A stretch of DNA of 64,000 bases from Strigops habroptila. Its lineage: Eukaryota; Chordata; Aves; Psittaciformes; Psittacidae. Within the stretch, counting starts at the first letter, position 1, and every line of letters starts with the position of its first letter. Below the pieces are notes generated by a model, which ran no database searches, was not told where the DNA came from, and saw only the letters and a list, made by a program, of their open reading frames with translations. Shown piece by piece: positions 50,401 to 62,667 of this stretch. The stretch covers positions 39,356,420 through 39,420,419 of the forward strand of contig NC_044284.2 in NCBI RefSeq assembly GCF_004027225.2, written 5' to 3'. A program made the translations under genes and the position numbers.

Positions 50401-53400
50401 TTGGGGTGGGGAGGCTGGGTTGGTTGTTGGGGGTTTTTTGGTGTGGTGGGTTTTTTTTGTTTGTTTGGGCTGGTGGATTGTGAGGATCTTGTTGTTTTGA
50501 TTTGGGTTTTTTGTTTATTTGTTTGGGTTTGTTTTTTTGTTTTTGTGGTGGTTTTTTTTGTTTGTTTTTTTTTGTGGGGTTTTTTGTGGTTTTTTTGGTT
50601 TTTGTTTTTGTTTTTTTTTTAAACACACATCCTTCAAATCTAAATCAGAAGATACTGTCAAAACCTAGCCCAGTTTTAGGCAAATCTGTCAAGAGTTTTT
50701 CATATTTTTTGCCTGTACGGTAAAAATTTCTATAGTTAGAATACTAAGGATTTTTCAGTTAGAATATAATTGGCTAAAAAACTGAATTACTGGTTTCAGC
50801 AGCCTGGCTTAAAAAAAGATTTATCCTTCTCTCACCATCCGTACGTTTTGGATCACTGTAAGCAAATAGCTAAAAAACTAGATCTCTGAACTAAAGAGGC
50901 TATTAACTTGCATAAGCAACTTGAAAAATCCGATTTTAGCTACTGACCTTTACAAATTGTCATGTGAACAAACAAACTAAGAAAAAAAAAACCAAACAAA
51001 ACAACAAACCAATAAAACCCCAAAGGCTGGTGATAGACAATTTTTCATTAATTATAATTTATAGTGTATGAGTGTAGGACAGCGTAACGTAGCAGTAGTA
51101 AAGCCTTAGAATGAAGCTGTGTATTACCTGCTTTGTTTCTATATCTTCACAAAAAGGAGAAAAGTGACACAGATCAAGCAAATAACTATTGTCCAAATGA
51201 GTTACCAACGGGTAAGGCTTTGTTGCACCAAGTTTCCAACTACCACACGAGAAAAGCAGTACCCCATAATCCTTTGGAATTATGAACCTAAAAAGTATCC
51301 CAGACTCACCGTTAGATGGGACAAGCTGAGCTGCATGTCTATAGTAAGACTCTGCCTGGCTGGTCTGATTCCTATAGCGAGCTGAGCAAACAAAAAAAGA
51401 CCAAGTTGAGGCACAAAATTCAACTCTCCTGCACTTACTTTAATATAAACAATTTACCTAAAGAACATTTCACTATTATTTTAGAAATATGTCAGAAGAA
51501 CATACAATTACACCAAATAGCACGAAGATTCAACTCATTGAATTGTGAAATGGTTATTTTTCCTCAGATCCTATGTCACATCTTATCAGTTCTTATGTAG
51601 AAAGATGCTGTGCCAATAGCATCACATCCAGAGAGCTACAAATATTTTTCATACTTCTTTGGACAATCAGCAACTAGATCTACTTTTAAGTTGTTCCAAA
51701 AGCAATTGCAGATTCCTGAGAAAAGAGAACTTTCTACAACACATAGTTCTATTTTAATCAACAAAGAAATAAACCTGTTAAACTTTTGTAAAAAAGAAAC
51801 CTCGCTTATGAAAGGCTGGATTTCTAACTGTTGATTTTGTATAAGATTAAAAGTAATGTTCTGAAACGGAGAAGTATGCTAGCCTGCTGCAACGAGCTTT
51901 TGTAACAGTTACCGGTTTCAACATTTCACTATGCCTATCAGCTATAACATGATCAGTATGCTAAAAGACAGATTCTAACAAATCACTAGAAAGCTAGTGA
52001 TTGACTGTCGCCATGTGTTAACATGTAACACGCATTAGAGAAGTCTAACAGCATTACTTTCCAGACCTTTCCCCCTGCAGCAACCACCAAACATACAATC
52101 ACCTATAAGCTACTCATCTGGAGCATACTTGGTCCAGCAGTTGCCCACGGTATGTACAGATCCCTCTAAGCGAGGGCTGTACACAATGTCCCACCTCTTT
52201 TTCCTTCAAAAACTCACCAATATCTCCAAGGTGAACAAGGCAGTGCTGGCAGATGTAAGAGCAGGAGCTAGACTGCGGCTTGACTATGGCGCTGGTGTGC
52301 GTCTGTTTATTGCTAATGATTCCCAGCTGGGAAGACTTTACACGACATGGCAAGTCTACATTAAAAACTGTGCACAGTTCCTGTAATAACTAGAAAAACA
52401 GGTCCAGTTTAGTAGCAGGTACAGCCAGTAATCAGCAAGGCACTGAAACAATTGATAAAACTAACAGAGCATCACTTAGAGGCACGGATTAGCTAAGTGT
52501 ATTTGAAGTGAACAAGCCTAAGTTACTGAAAGTGAGACTTTAATTTACATTCTCCATACAGAAGTCATCGAGCCTGATGCTGCATTATTCTGCCCAGAAA
52601 CACAAAGTGTTTTACTTCTTTTCTGTAAGAAATAGCTGTGTATCCCAAACCAGCAAGCAATGCAATTCCCATGACACTTAAATTACCAAGCATGCACCAG
52701 TGGAAATTGACTATCACAGGTCTACAAATCTTGTTGGGATTTGTTTGGTTTGTTGGGATTTTTTAAACAAGACATTCAAGAGGAACAGTCCTTTTTTATG
52801 CCTTGATGAAGAAATACCATTCTTTGAAAATAATAGAAAGGAATGCCACTCAACCTCCAAAGAAGTTTATTCCAACATAAGAAACAGGACTACCCTGACG
52901 TAAACTTTAGAGAGAAGCCAGAACAAAACCAAGTTTGTAGGCAAGGCAATAGTGGCTAATGGTACAGCAGCAGGGTTGTGAGTAAATATCTGTGCTAAGC
53001 TAACAGTGAGACTCTTTCAAAGAACAAGGCATCAGCTACTTGATCAAATATCTGAAAAGCTGATTAAAGGAAAACCTGAACTTTGCCATTCTAATTAATG
53101 CTTTTTAAGTTTTTCTTAATGGACTCCAGCAAATACTCTGGAAAGTAACAGTAACCACATGGTGATTTAAAAGTATTTGTTCCACTGCGTTGCAGCGTTA
53201 AAAATGTAAGCAAGAATTGACAGGCTTTCTCTCAGCTGGGAACATACTCAGTCTGCAAATAAAACAGACCTGCAGCAGAATTCCACTTCCAGCTAAAGGT
53301 ATATAGAAAGCCCAAGGCTGACAGAGATGCGCACTCCACTCCACCAGTGGCTACACATGCAACGTAGTGCTTTTGCTTTATGCAGAAAAAGGTTTGTGTA

Positions 53401-56400
53401 ACACCTCCTCCCGCTTTTACTCTGTCTTTTATACAGTAGATAAAAATCCCCAAAGAAGGATCTCACAGATGAAAGCTGGATAAGAGAGAGAAACTTGACA
53501 TCTTCCAACATGGTGAATTAGGAGAATTCATGCTCTCTTTCAAAGGCATCATTTACACACGCTTCGCAGTTGGAGAGCAGGTATCTTGCCTGAGCTAAAT
53601 CTTTAGACTAAAAATGGGACGATTAACATCACAGCAAACAGAGAAAGCCGACCCAGTCTGTGGTGTCATACACAAAAAGAACAAAATTTCCTGATACACT
53701 GAAGGGAAAAACAAGGCTTTTGCAAGACAAACAGTGAGACAGTAGAAAACTCTTGGCAACCATGACACAGCCTGTCACACTGACTGCTATAAAATAAGCA
53801 GCTTTCCAAAAAACAGTGCTGGGGGTGGGGAAGGAAGATAATCACACAGATTCTGAGGAGAAAAAAAATGGGGTTGCCTTGCAGATGTTCAGAATCAAAC
53901 TAGGAACTCGTACAGCAAGAATGGCCTACTGTGCATGTTGTAACCTGAAGACAGTGCAAACTAGCCGTGACATAAAGTCTAGTCAGACCACTACTCGAGA
54001 TAAGGCATTCAGCAGTGAATGTTGCTGAAGCAATACAACAAACAAGAAAAAAAGGAAAGAAAGGCAAGTTATCTTTACTAAGGCCATAATCACACACCAA
54101 CTGTTATTCTCCATAATCTACACGCTGAAATCTATACTGGAAAGAGTATGAGCAAAAACAGGGCAGTAAGGAATAAATACATGAATAGGAATCACACCTC
54201 TTCCACAATTAACTGAAAACCTCACAGAAGACATTTAGCTCAAGAGCAGTTGATGATACAGTTTTGCTTAAGGAGAAGAAAAGTTCCTATAACTGAAGTT
54301 TGCAATTCTAAGTAATTAACACATCACAAAATTAATACTGAAGATATGCAGGTAAGCCTGGGAGTCTCAATCAAAAAGCCAGAAAGACATTGTATGCTGT
54401 AGATGCTAAATAATACTCATAGGACAACCACGCTAGTTAAATGCACAACTGTGGTGGGCACTAAGTTAGGTATTATTCAGAAAACAGTTCTTGGAAAATA
54501 TTAACTCAATGCTCACCATCGGTGTTTAGGAGTTGCAGGAAAGGAACAAAGAACAAAGCAGAAAACATTAAGCCATCACATATTCTCAGTGCATCTGCAT
54601 TTTTTGAATTCTGCACATATTTCTGTTCTTAAATAATTGAAATCAAGAACAAAACTGATTATCTTTGCTTATTCTTTGCTATATAGGGAAGTATAACATT
54701 TTTCAAAATGAAAAAGAATTATGACAATGGCCCACAAATTCATATGTAAGAATGAGAAGGTGAATGGGAATTTCTAGAGAAATGGCAGGAAAAAAGAACT
54801 AAGAATACAATGAAATCATCAATTAGCAAGTTTATTGGGCTTGGGTTTTTTTGTGTCATAGTTATTCCTAGACTTTACAATTATAATACAGAATTCTTCA
54901 CCACAGATCACTGCAGAAACCAGAGCAAATTGCTCCAAGAGGGACTGGAGAGTCAATGAAGGCCAGACCTCCTAATAGTTAAACAATTCAGAAACAAGCT
55001 AGCTCAAGAAGGCAACAAATGTACAGCCACAAAACAAGAAGCTAGAGCAAGGAAGTTTCGTTCTACATTTTCCTGCTGCTTAATGTTCACTCTGAGCAAT
55101 TACAGCAGACTACTGCAAGAGACAAAATGAGCTGCTAAATGGACCTTTGATTCTAACCAAAGCAGTGAGTCTTAGGCTTTACAGCAGTTTCTATTAGAAG
55201 AGAACTTAAGTTGTTGCTATGTTTTCATGGAGCACTGAGACAAACACCAGATTCACAGAAGTTTCAGATGAACTTGAGGCTGCGGCTGGAGGAAAGCAAG
55301 CACATCACCAGCTTTGTAGACATGTTCTACTGAGAGCACCAGTGTTACTAAGATATACTGCTTGATCCAGTATAGCAAGAGTTTCTTACACTAAGGGAAA
55401 AGAAGAGATTTTAGCCACCTAAAACAAATCCTCCTGCCCTTCCTCAAAGAGATGACACGCTAGTGTGATATTGGAGCTCATCTCTCATCAGCAGTTACTG
55501 GAGCAGCACACGAGGTCTGACGGTGAAGCTTCGTAAAGGACCACACACAAGTAGCACAAGACTGAAGCACATTTGCTTCCAGACTATGCAAATATACCAT
55601 AGCCAACAAACTTTTTGCAACTCACCTGTGTGTAGAAGCCACTAGCTGCCTCTAAGAACAGAGAAAGGTTTGCCTGAACTTCACTCCGATTTGGATTTGC
55701 TCTGTTTTTCGCCTGACCCTGTAGCGTCGTGATCTGATTTTTAAAGGCATGATTCCAACTGAAAACGAGAAGCATTTTACTCTTTACTTTGGAAGTGTCT
55801 GATACAGATGGCATAAGCAACAGGAAAGAACTGTTTAATTACATAGCGTCAGACATGGAAATGAAGAATATTCAAATCCAGGCAACATTCAGATCCAAAT
55901 GTTAAGTATGGAAGAACCACCTTTCCTCACCTCTCATAACTAGGGAAACAGATGCTGATACGATACAGCTAACTCTGTAACGCCATTAAGATTTGCTTTC
56001 AATTGTTCCGGTTTAGGCAGCATATGCTCCCTCCCTAAAATAGGCATGTGTAGTGTAGAAAGGATGTGGGGTGTAGAAACCAGGGTTAAAAATCATTCAG
56101 TAACTGAAGACATGGGCAGGACAACTCAGCCAACCTACTCACCTTGCTTCTCAGCACTGTAAGAACCACATGCTTCTCTTAACTAAGCCTGTTACAACCC
56201 ATGTCTGCATCTTAAATAACAGGGAACAGACTGAGGGCATGGAGAACGCCCAGCAGGATCTTCCCCCTACTCTTAATGTGCCATGAGCAACCCCTAAAGT
56301 TCTCTCCTGATACTCCTCCCTCTGCCCAGTCCTACCTCAGAGGGCTTAAAATGATGGTCTTTAGCTCCTGTTGGACCTTGCTCAAAGATCCAGGTGATTA

Positions 56401-57657
56401 CATTATGCAAATTTCCTCCTTTCTGGAAACTCCAAACTTCAGCCCTTTCCTGACAGCACAGAAGATGGATGTTTCTTAGTGCTCTCCCATCTGGCTAACC
56501 AAAACCCACTCCTGCATGAGATGGCTTGTACTAAATTGCCAGAACTGAAATATAACTTACTGAATGTTCTTCATCAACTCTGCAGTGGATTCTCATGTTT
56601 TGCCCGCAGCACAGCTCTCATTTTAAAGGAAAAAAGACAACCATTCCATAGGATACAATTACTTTTCTGGAAGTCTCAGGGTTTCCTGCTCATCAGACCA
56701 GATTACATATACTACATACAACTACATACAAATTTATTGAGGTACTTACAGGTCCTGCTCCACTTTTTTATCTAAAGCGTATTCCAAATCGGTCACTAGC
56801 ATTTTCTGATATAAATCCTGTAGAGCTTGTCTGGATGTCCAGACTTCTGCTGGACCCAGCTTTGAATCTGAGCAACAAAAAAAAAAAACCAAAGACACAA
56901 CAGTTTTTGTAATACTCAAATTTACAGAGTTACTCTAACTGATTTTTCACTCATGTACCAAATGAAAGAACATAGCACAGTGTAAGATATCCAATGCCAC
57001 ATAACTGCTCCTATCACAGATTCATCACAATAGTGAAATACAAGAACTATATATGGGTTGGGGATTGACTGACCAGTTTCCTACAACACCAGAACAAGGC
57101 ATGACCAAAGGCAGCAGCTGGCAAGTTGGAAGAAAAAAAACAGAAACAAAAACACCCCACAAGGCACTTAATGTTCCTACAGGGACTAAACCAACCTACT
57201 ACATGTACTACACCAAGGTGCTAAGCACAGCTGAGCATAGGTTCATTATGCAAGCTGCTTGTACTGTGTGGCTGATACACTAATATAAACCATTTCCATT
57301 TCCTATAAACACAGCTTAAAACATAGCTCTGTGGCATTTCATAACATCTATGGGGTGCGCTTTCATAACACATCTGGTAGTGTTCAGATCAACATTTCCA
57401 TCACCAGGTTTCTCAAAACCATCCAGATCCTTGCTAATCTCAAATATACCAGTTCCTGTGGTAGTCAGGACAGGAGTCTCTGGGAGAGGAGGTGCAGCTT
57501 GATCTCAATCTCCAAATGCTTTAAAACACCCAAAGTCAACTTTAAGAATACATGCATTACAATAAACATAAGGAACAGGAATCAAGTATTAGCAGCTAGA
57601 TCAACTATATAATAAAGGCAATTACCTGTCATGTCAGCCTTCAGGACTTCTGCCTGC
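28046..57657 (-). CDS. SMG7: SMG7 (EST1C), NMD adaptor; 5' exon outside window
   Basis: On the minus strand 22 coding exons join in frame: 57657-57626, 56867-56750, 55758-55626, 52389-52218, 51381-51310, 50230-50080, 49731-49596, 47489-47327, 46221-46065, 43288-43218, 42881-42821, 42272-42153, 41949-41514, 37786-37642, 36426-36047, 35498-35133, optional 33569-33420, 31279-31199, 30555-30396, 29015-28845, 28745-28594 and 28159-28046. They encode all of SMG7 except the first ten or so residues, about 1139 aa without the optional exon (human 1137). The N-terminal part is the 14-3-3-like TPR domain that binds phosphorylated UPF1. The phosphoserine-contact lysine (NHAFKNQ) and arginine (ARYRNQ) are kept. 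A helical hairpin domain follows, then a long Pro/Gln-rich tail that in human recruits the CCR4-NOT deadenylase subunit CNOT8. The end, GQGTMNPPH, matches human. Introns are GT-AG except the last but one, which starts GC. Confidence 0.96.
28746..28844 (-). other. SMG7: GC-AG intron of SMG7, 99 nt
   Basis: Read on the minus strand, the exon ends AAGCCAG and the intron begins GCAAGT, ending in TTTTAG before CAATGGGAGG. The frame (CCA G|CA ATG) restores the conserved DKPAMGGFG, so the boundary is firm. The donor matches the strong CAG|GCAAGT consensus typical of functional GC donors. At 99 nt it is very short for a vertebrate intron. Confidence 0.85.
29386..29418 (+). repeat. Poly-A tract, 33 bases
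   Basis: An unbroken run of 33 adenines on the plus strand, preceded by two shorter A-rich runs from 29339. It lies in an SMG7 intron, where the transcript reads U33. It may be the tail of a decayed retroposed element, but no body is recognised on its left side. Its length is prone to sequencing and assembly error. Confidence 0.9.
31277..31282 (-). other. SMG7: NAGNAG tandem acceptor in SMG7
   Basis: On the minus strand the acceptor reads CTAAAG|AAG|TCC. Splicing at the first AG adds a lysine (FEKSLLEKP), as in the human protein; the second AG would drop it without changing frame. I annotated the exon from the first AG because the lysine is conserved. Confidence 0.7.
31572..31595 (+). repeat. 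G15 homopolymer and adjoining G-rich run
   Basis: Fifteen consecutive guanines (31572-31586) are followed by AGC and six more. On the plus strand this can form a G-quadruplex. It lies in the SMG7 intron between the optional 50-aa exon and the NAGNAG exon, with the C-rich strand in the transcript. The run length may be inexact. Confidence 0.85.
31837..31897 (+). repeat. A-rich then A/C-rich low-complexity block
   Basis: Seventeen adenines are followed by about 45 bases made only of A and C in AACC/ACCCC-like units. It is of the same type as the larger A/C block near 61.2 kb. No element body is recognised beside it. Confidence 0.8.
33420..33569 (-). CDS. SMG7: Optional 50-aa exon of SMG7
   Basis: On the minus strand this exon is flanked by CACTAG and GTATGT and is exactly 150 nt, phase 0, so including or skipping it keeps the frame. 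It encodes DPKSSPLLPPDLLKSLAALE, then a run of four further glutamates, a PPDLYPALLGPL segment and GRSLF. I recognise the same segment in a longer human SMG7 isoform. It lies between the FRPEQ exon and the SLLEKP exon in the disordered C-terminal tail. Its leucine-rich and acidic make-up suggests a short binding motif; the partner is unknown to me. Confidence 0.9.
34411..34440. repeat. Perfect 13-bp hairpin, AT-rich
   Basis: TAAATTTCCTTAT at 34411-34423 is followed after a four-base loop by its exact reverse complement at 34428-34440. It lies in the SMG7 intron between exon 35498-35133 and the optional exon. Short AT-rich hairpins arise often by chance, so no function is claimed. Confidence 0.9.
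35624..35825 (+). mobile_element. Fossil LTR fragment of an avian endogenous retrovirus
   Basis: The stretch begins TGTCATGGTTTAAACCCAGC and continues with the 'cagcaccacacagct', 'gttaagataagaacagtttaataa' and 'taatactactacta' segments. I recognise these as the 5' part of an LTR that is dispersed widely in Neoaves genomes. Only part of one LTR is visible; there are no internal genes and no second LTR, so it is a broken remnant. The right edge is approximate. It is clearly diverged but still easily read, suggesting insertion within bird evolution rather than before it. It lies in an SMG7 intron, antisense to the gene. The ERV class is uncertain. Confidence 0.7.
38111..38259 (+). repeat. Diverged tandem duplication, two units of about 70 bp
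   Basis: Unit 1 (38111-38183) and unit 2 (38192-38259) both start CTGCAG(T/C)(G/A)CCTTAAAAA, share a central TTCT..TAGGG.ACT segment followed by TTCA.CCTAA, and end CATATG. They are separated by only eight bases. The units differ by several small indels, so the duplication is old. It lies in the SMG7 intron 5' of exon 37786-37642. Confidence 0.75.
38638..38702 (+). repeat. A/C low-complexity block followed by G6T3
   Basis: An A12 run and AAACAAACAAAC-type units (about 38653-38687) are followed by TGTGGGGGGTTTATTT. It resembles the other A/C-rich blocks in SMG7 introns. Confidence 0.6.
50336..50622 (+). repeat. G/T-rich low-complexity block (A/C in SMG7 transcript)
   Basis: About 285 bases are almost purely G and T on the plus strand, in TTTG, GGGTTTT and TGGTGG-like units; cytosine is nearly absent from 50400 on. 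Long F/V/G/W open frames over it are composition artefacts. The block lies in the SMG7 intron between exons 51381-51310 and 50230-50080. The transcript strand is A/C-rich, complementary in kind to the block near 61.2 kb. Confidence 0.85.
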
Positions 57658-60600
57658 CTGTAAGAAAGCAATAAAACACTAAATTAGAAACAGACTGATC
57701 AAAAGAATTGAATTATGCTAAAACGCATTCATACAACAGTGAGTACATAAAGTAGGGCCAGCTCTGGAGAGGCTGCCTACAACCTACACTGCCACAGTTT
57801 ACCCCACACAGTATGGGATTTAAGTTACAGTATGATTGCTTTTAATTCATATTATTACAAAAGTCAACTGTTCACTTTTCCCTGCTTAGCCTAAATCTCT
57901 TTCAGAAAAAAATATAAACTAAAACACTTACTTACACTATATTTTAAGCTTTACATAGCAGCAGTGTCCTGACAACATTAGTGATACCTGGTTACCTGTA
58001 ACTGGGAATTTCATATTAACTTTGTCACACATGAAATGCAATAGCCAATACAGAGCAAAGCAAACTCCCATCAGCACACAGCTTTAGCCCTCCTGCCCCT
58101 CCATGCTGCACTAGCCTTCCTTAAGGAGAGGTGATAAGAAGACTATGTCTTTCTCAATTACCTCTCTTTCATTGAGCTGCCTCCCTAAAGTCATGGTTTG
58201 ATCAGGTTTCTACAACCACCATACAGAACATACAGAAAGAATGGCAACCACAGACCATCTACCACTCCTTTGCTGAACATCCTCTACAAATCCCCACTGC
58301 TGGTGAAGCTGGCAAATAGTTTCTCAAATAGAGGAAAACCAGGACACAGCCCCCAAAAAATATTTACAAATGGTCATCAATGTCTGGATGGAGCAAGCAA
58401 TCGAGATGCTATGGTTAAGCACTGTGTCAGCAGTACATAAAAACTGAAGAGGCAGCACTGCTGGCCTGTTTGACCAACACAGAATTAACACAAGGCAGGC
58501 AGAGGCAGAAGGGGCACAAAGCTGCCTGGTTTGGCTGGGTTTTGGAACATATCTCCTTCCTTTCACTACCCTCAAACATTTACATATGTTTGCAAAGAGC
58601 GCAAGCTTTCCATACCAGACATGGAATTCTCCTAGCATATGAAATACCCACTTCCACCTGCCTCCCTCAGCAAAAAGATGGAAGTTGCACTGTGACTAAC
58701 ATAAAAGCCAGATGCCAGCTTGGGAAAGAATGGAAAGCCAGGAAAAAGCACCACCTAATCCCTAAAGAGGCTTCAGAAAGAAGCATATACTTTGTCTTGC
58801 CAATGTGAAGTTGTGGTGATTGTAAAAATAGTTTTTCAGGTTGTTCTGGGTTCTATCTACTGGCCATAAATTATAGGGAAGGTTTTGAGACCTACATCAG
58901 GATTAAAAAGATATTGTAATAGTGCCAATATTTCACTAGGAAGATGTACCTGGCAAATACCTTCAAAAAATTTCTTTATATTAAACGCAATAATTATCTA
59001 AAGTAACTCACCATAGTGAGCATAGTCACCACAGTGTACCATCCAAGAAGCAGAGGGATTCTCCAAGAGCTTTAATTAAGTTAAGATCTTAACTGATGCC
59101 AGAAGTAAATCTGTACATTCTTTACCTGCTTCACAAGTTTAATCTATTTAAGATAACTTCTTTTTGTTTCTTTCAAGAAGGCATTACTACAATTTTTTTT
59201 CAACTCCTAACAATAGGGAACACTATAAGAGATAACCTATAATTACTGACAGAAAAACAAGGAAAATTTTAGATATTGTGTCACAGAAAGCTGAAAGCCC
59301 AAGAAATATTTCTGCCTCATCCACATGGAGCTAATGTAAGGCACCTAAGCAATGCTCTCTACCCACTGCTACAGCTGGCAGGATGGGAAAGAGCAGGTCT
59401 TTTCCCCCCACACAGCAAAGAAGAGCCAACAAAGGACAGCAGTCGTCTCTGCACGCTGCACATTGGAAGCCTATAGGACGCTGACCTGCAAGTCTAGTCA
59501 AGCACAAAGCCGGGCCAATTCTGCGATGCTATGACTTGGCAGCTAGAAATACCACTGCTCAGAAGGAAAAGTTGACTTGCTCAGGTGCTGAAGTCTCTCT
59601 TTTTTGAACAGCCAGCCAAGTTAATACGGTTTAGCTCACACTTTAAATATCTGCCACTTGTGCAAACTTCTTTGAGCTGAGAACACGATCTGCACTGCCA
59701 AAGCCATGAATCCTACCAAAACGCTCAGCCTGAGCAGGACATGCAGTACTGCTCCAGCAAACACAAGCCCAAAATTCTCCTCCAGGCAAAAAGACTCTGC
59801 CCTTTAAAAGCCAAGAACTGCTTCTCTGAAAATTACTTGTGCAGAACTACCTTCCACTATGTTAATCTTTAAAGGGGGAAATACAGAGAGCACCACTAGA
59901 AAGGCGTTCTTCAAAGTTTTGACTAGCTGTTAGCTGGAGAATTTAGGTGAAGAAAGCCTCAACACCTACATTAGTGCAACTGCTGACAGATGCTCTGTAA
60001 ATGCATAGTCCTAACAATATGGTTGCACCTGAACTTTTACCAAGATGTTTTGGGGTATTTTGGAACACCATTTTTGGAAGAGAATACTCACAGGCTTACA
60101 GAATGAGAGCCTTTAGTCACAATCTCTGCACCAGCCATAAAGCAAACTGCCTTTTATATTTTATAAGCTTGTAACAAGCTACACTAAGGCAATCACACTA
60201 AGGGGATTTTTAATAAAATGTAAAGAAGTTATTTCAATGCTTCCTAGAGGGCAAAGGAATTAGTAAAGTATGTCTAACATTAGCATGCTCTGTTTCTCAT
60301 TTCCACCTAAACCCAACTTTTATTTAAAACAGCTGCATCTACCATGGCTAAGCCAGGATAAGAGAGGACAGCCTGGGTACCAAACTTGCTCTGCATCAGT
60401 GGCAAAATATTAGCATTTTGAAGAAAAAATATGCATTGCCTGTTCCTTGAACAGACTTCACGAAGAGTTTTTGCTGGTGCTGAAAGACTCTTAATGGTCA
60501 CAAACTAGAGTTCACTGATAACAGCAAGAGTTGCTGACAGTACAAATGGCTCCTTATATCCTTATATAAGATAGATGCATTTTGTTTTTCCATTTTCAGG

Positions 60601-60734
60601 TTTTTACCATTCTTCATCAATTAGGCTGTCCCTAAGCAGAAAGAAAATAAGTTGTTCCCCTTAAGCTGGTAAACACTACAGAAAGGAAACCCCACAAATA
60701 AAGGGATTTCTCTCTCATACACATTTCCAAGTGT

Positions 60735-60960
60735 TCAAACCATCACACTGAGAGGCTGAAAGGTACATCAAAAGTTCATATAATCTGACCTATCCTTTTA
60801 CACTAGGACAAGTTTGCTTAATTTGCTTTTAAAATCCTACAAGGAAAGATGGTACAGCCTCGCTGGTTAACTATTCTATTGCTCAGTCATAGTCCAGAAG
60901 TTTTTTCTGAAACTCCAACCTAAGGCCCCTCTACTGCAAACCAAGTCCTGCCCACAGCAT
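60735..60960 (+). repeat. Degraded CR1 LINE fragment
   Basis: The order of motifs follows the avian CR1 3' region: 'ttcatataatctgacctatc', 'tacactaggacaagtttgctta', 'ggtacagcctcgctggttaac', 'tattgctcagtcatagtccag', 'aagttttttctgaaactccaa' and 'cctaaggcccctctactgcaa'. Substitutions are many, so the copy is old and truncated at both ends. It lies in SMG7 intron 1, antisense to the gene. Confidence 0.6.
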
Positions 60961-61243
60961 ACCCAGCTGCCTCTCTAAGAGGGCAATATTAATTCTACAG
61001 AAGCACAGTTTTGTTAACGAGCTTCATTATCAAGCATAGAAAAGCAAATAAAATTAAGCCCAAGTTTTCAAAGCAGCAGTCTTGTGTTACCCAGCTAACA
61101 CCCACTATTTCTGAAAGTCCAACAGGTCAAAGTCAAGTTTGATTTACACCACACTCGTCGTATTTACACAGCAAGGATGAGCCAGGCACAATCTTCTATG
61201 GCACAACAAGTTCTATAAGAACTGTGGAAAACACCCAGACCTC

Positions 61244-61425
61244 GCCAAAAAAAAAACCAAAACAAACAAACAAAAAAAACCAAACCCAAAACAAAACCAA
61301 AAACCAACCAACCAACACAAACAAACAAAAAAAAAAAAAAAACCAAAAAACAACAAAAAACCAAACCACCACACAACACCACAAACCCAACCCCCAAAAA
61401 ACCACCACCACCACCAGCAAAATCC
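61244..61425 (+). repeat. A/C-rich low-complexity block (G/U in SMG7 transcript)
   Basis: About 180 bases of A and C on the plus strand in AAACAAAC, CCAACCAACC and ACCACCACC units, including an A18 run. Over this block G and T are nearly absent. In the SMG7 transcript it reads G/U-rich, the complement in kind of the block at 50.3-50.6 kb. Confidence 0.85.
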
Positions 61426-62667
61426 CCAACGCAAAACCATGACACTCTGCTTTCTACCACGCCTAAAGGAGAACTTCACTTGGTTTTCCCCTAGCAGCCC
61501 TGAAGAATCAGCATCTCTATCATTTCCCTTATCCACTCCCAGTAACACAAAACCCCAGATAAGGAGTCGAGGATTTACAGCGCTAAAATGGGTAACGAGT
61601 CCAGGCAACTGGACTTATAAAAGCAATGAGAACACAATCACTTGTTCTGCGAATACTCTACAAACTAAAAAACATATTAAATGGTCAGGTCAGGGTAGTT
61701 TCACTCCAGGCAGGAATTTATATTCCTGCACTTCTCTTTCCTGAAGGTACATGCAGAAATTGTACCACAATGAAAAGTGCTTGCCCCCCCAGCAAGCTTT
61801 AGACGGAGGTGACTGATCCGAAAGATCATCAAGAGCAACCAGCAAGTTTTCCTTTTTCTGAAAGGGAATAAGATGTAGAACACATATAAAATAAATGTAG
61901 GAAATCTTTCTTTTTGGGTTGGGAAGGTAAATTTTCTATGCTAGCATACTAAAAGGAAAGTCAACACTTCCCATTCATTTAGCACTTTAAATTATCATAA
62001 TTTTTTATTATTTATTCTAAGTTATTATTCTATTTTAATCATTCCAATACAAGGCAAGGCTTATACGTAGAAGGAACTCCAAAACAACACCCAGCAACTA
62101 CTGTTTTAGATTTTGCTCAAAATAATAGTTAACTTCAACAAAAATTTCTAACGGTTTAATACCTCATTGTTTTGGAGTGAGGTTTTTTTGTTTGTCTTAA
62201 AGTATACCCATGTCATTTCAGGGCAGGGGAAAGCTGTAGAAAACACTATCAGCACGGGCACTTAATGCTTTACAGCAGATTTAAGAGAGAGTTGGGCTGT
62301 TCAGAAGCCCCTAAACACTGTACCCTAGGCTCCAGCATGCATACCTGGAGTTCAGTGCTGAGCAAAATTACTTAGTGGTTGACAGTTTTATGGGAAATAA
62401 GCATTCTTCCTTCCATTCCTAAGAGTAACCACTAACACTTGCTAAAATATAAAGCTTTATTAACAGTTTTTAGAGACTCACTGGACACTAATCCTTTACA
62501 GCTGTTACACTTTGTTAAAGGTTGGATTTTGAGAGATACAGAAATAACTGACTTCCCTGAACTATTTTGTAGACAGCAACTGTATCTCTAAATATGACCC
62601 GTCAAAGGGAAATATTGTTATAGCAATCTTAGGATTATATACAAACTTAGATTTTTATACTTGAATA

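Noticed and set aside
50308-50622. Long F/V/G/W-rich frames
   Set aside because: Produced by G/T low complexity, not coding.
61164-61608. Minus-strand F/G/V-rich frames of up to 131 codons
   Set aside because: Same artefact over the A/C block.
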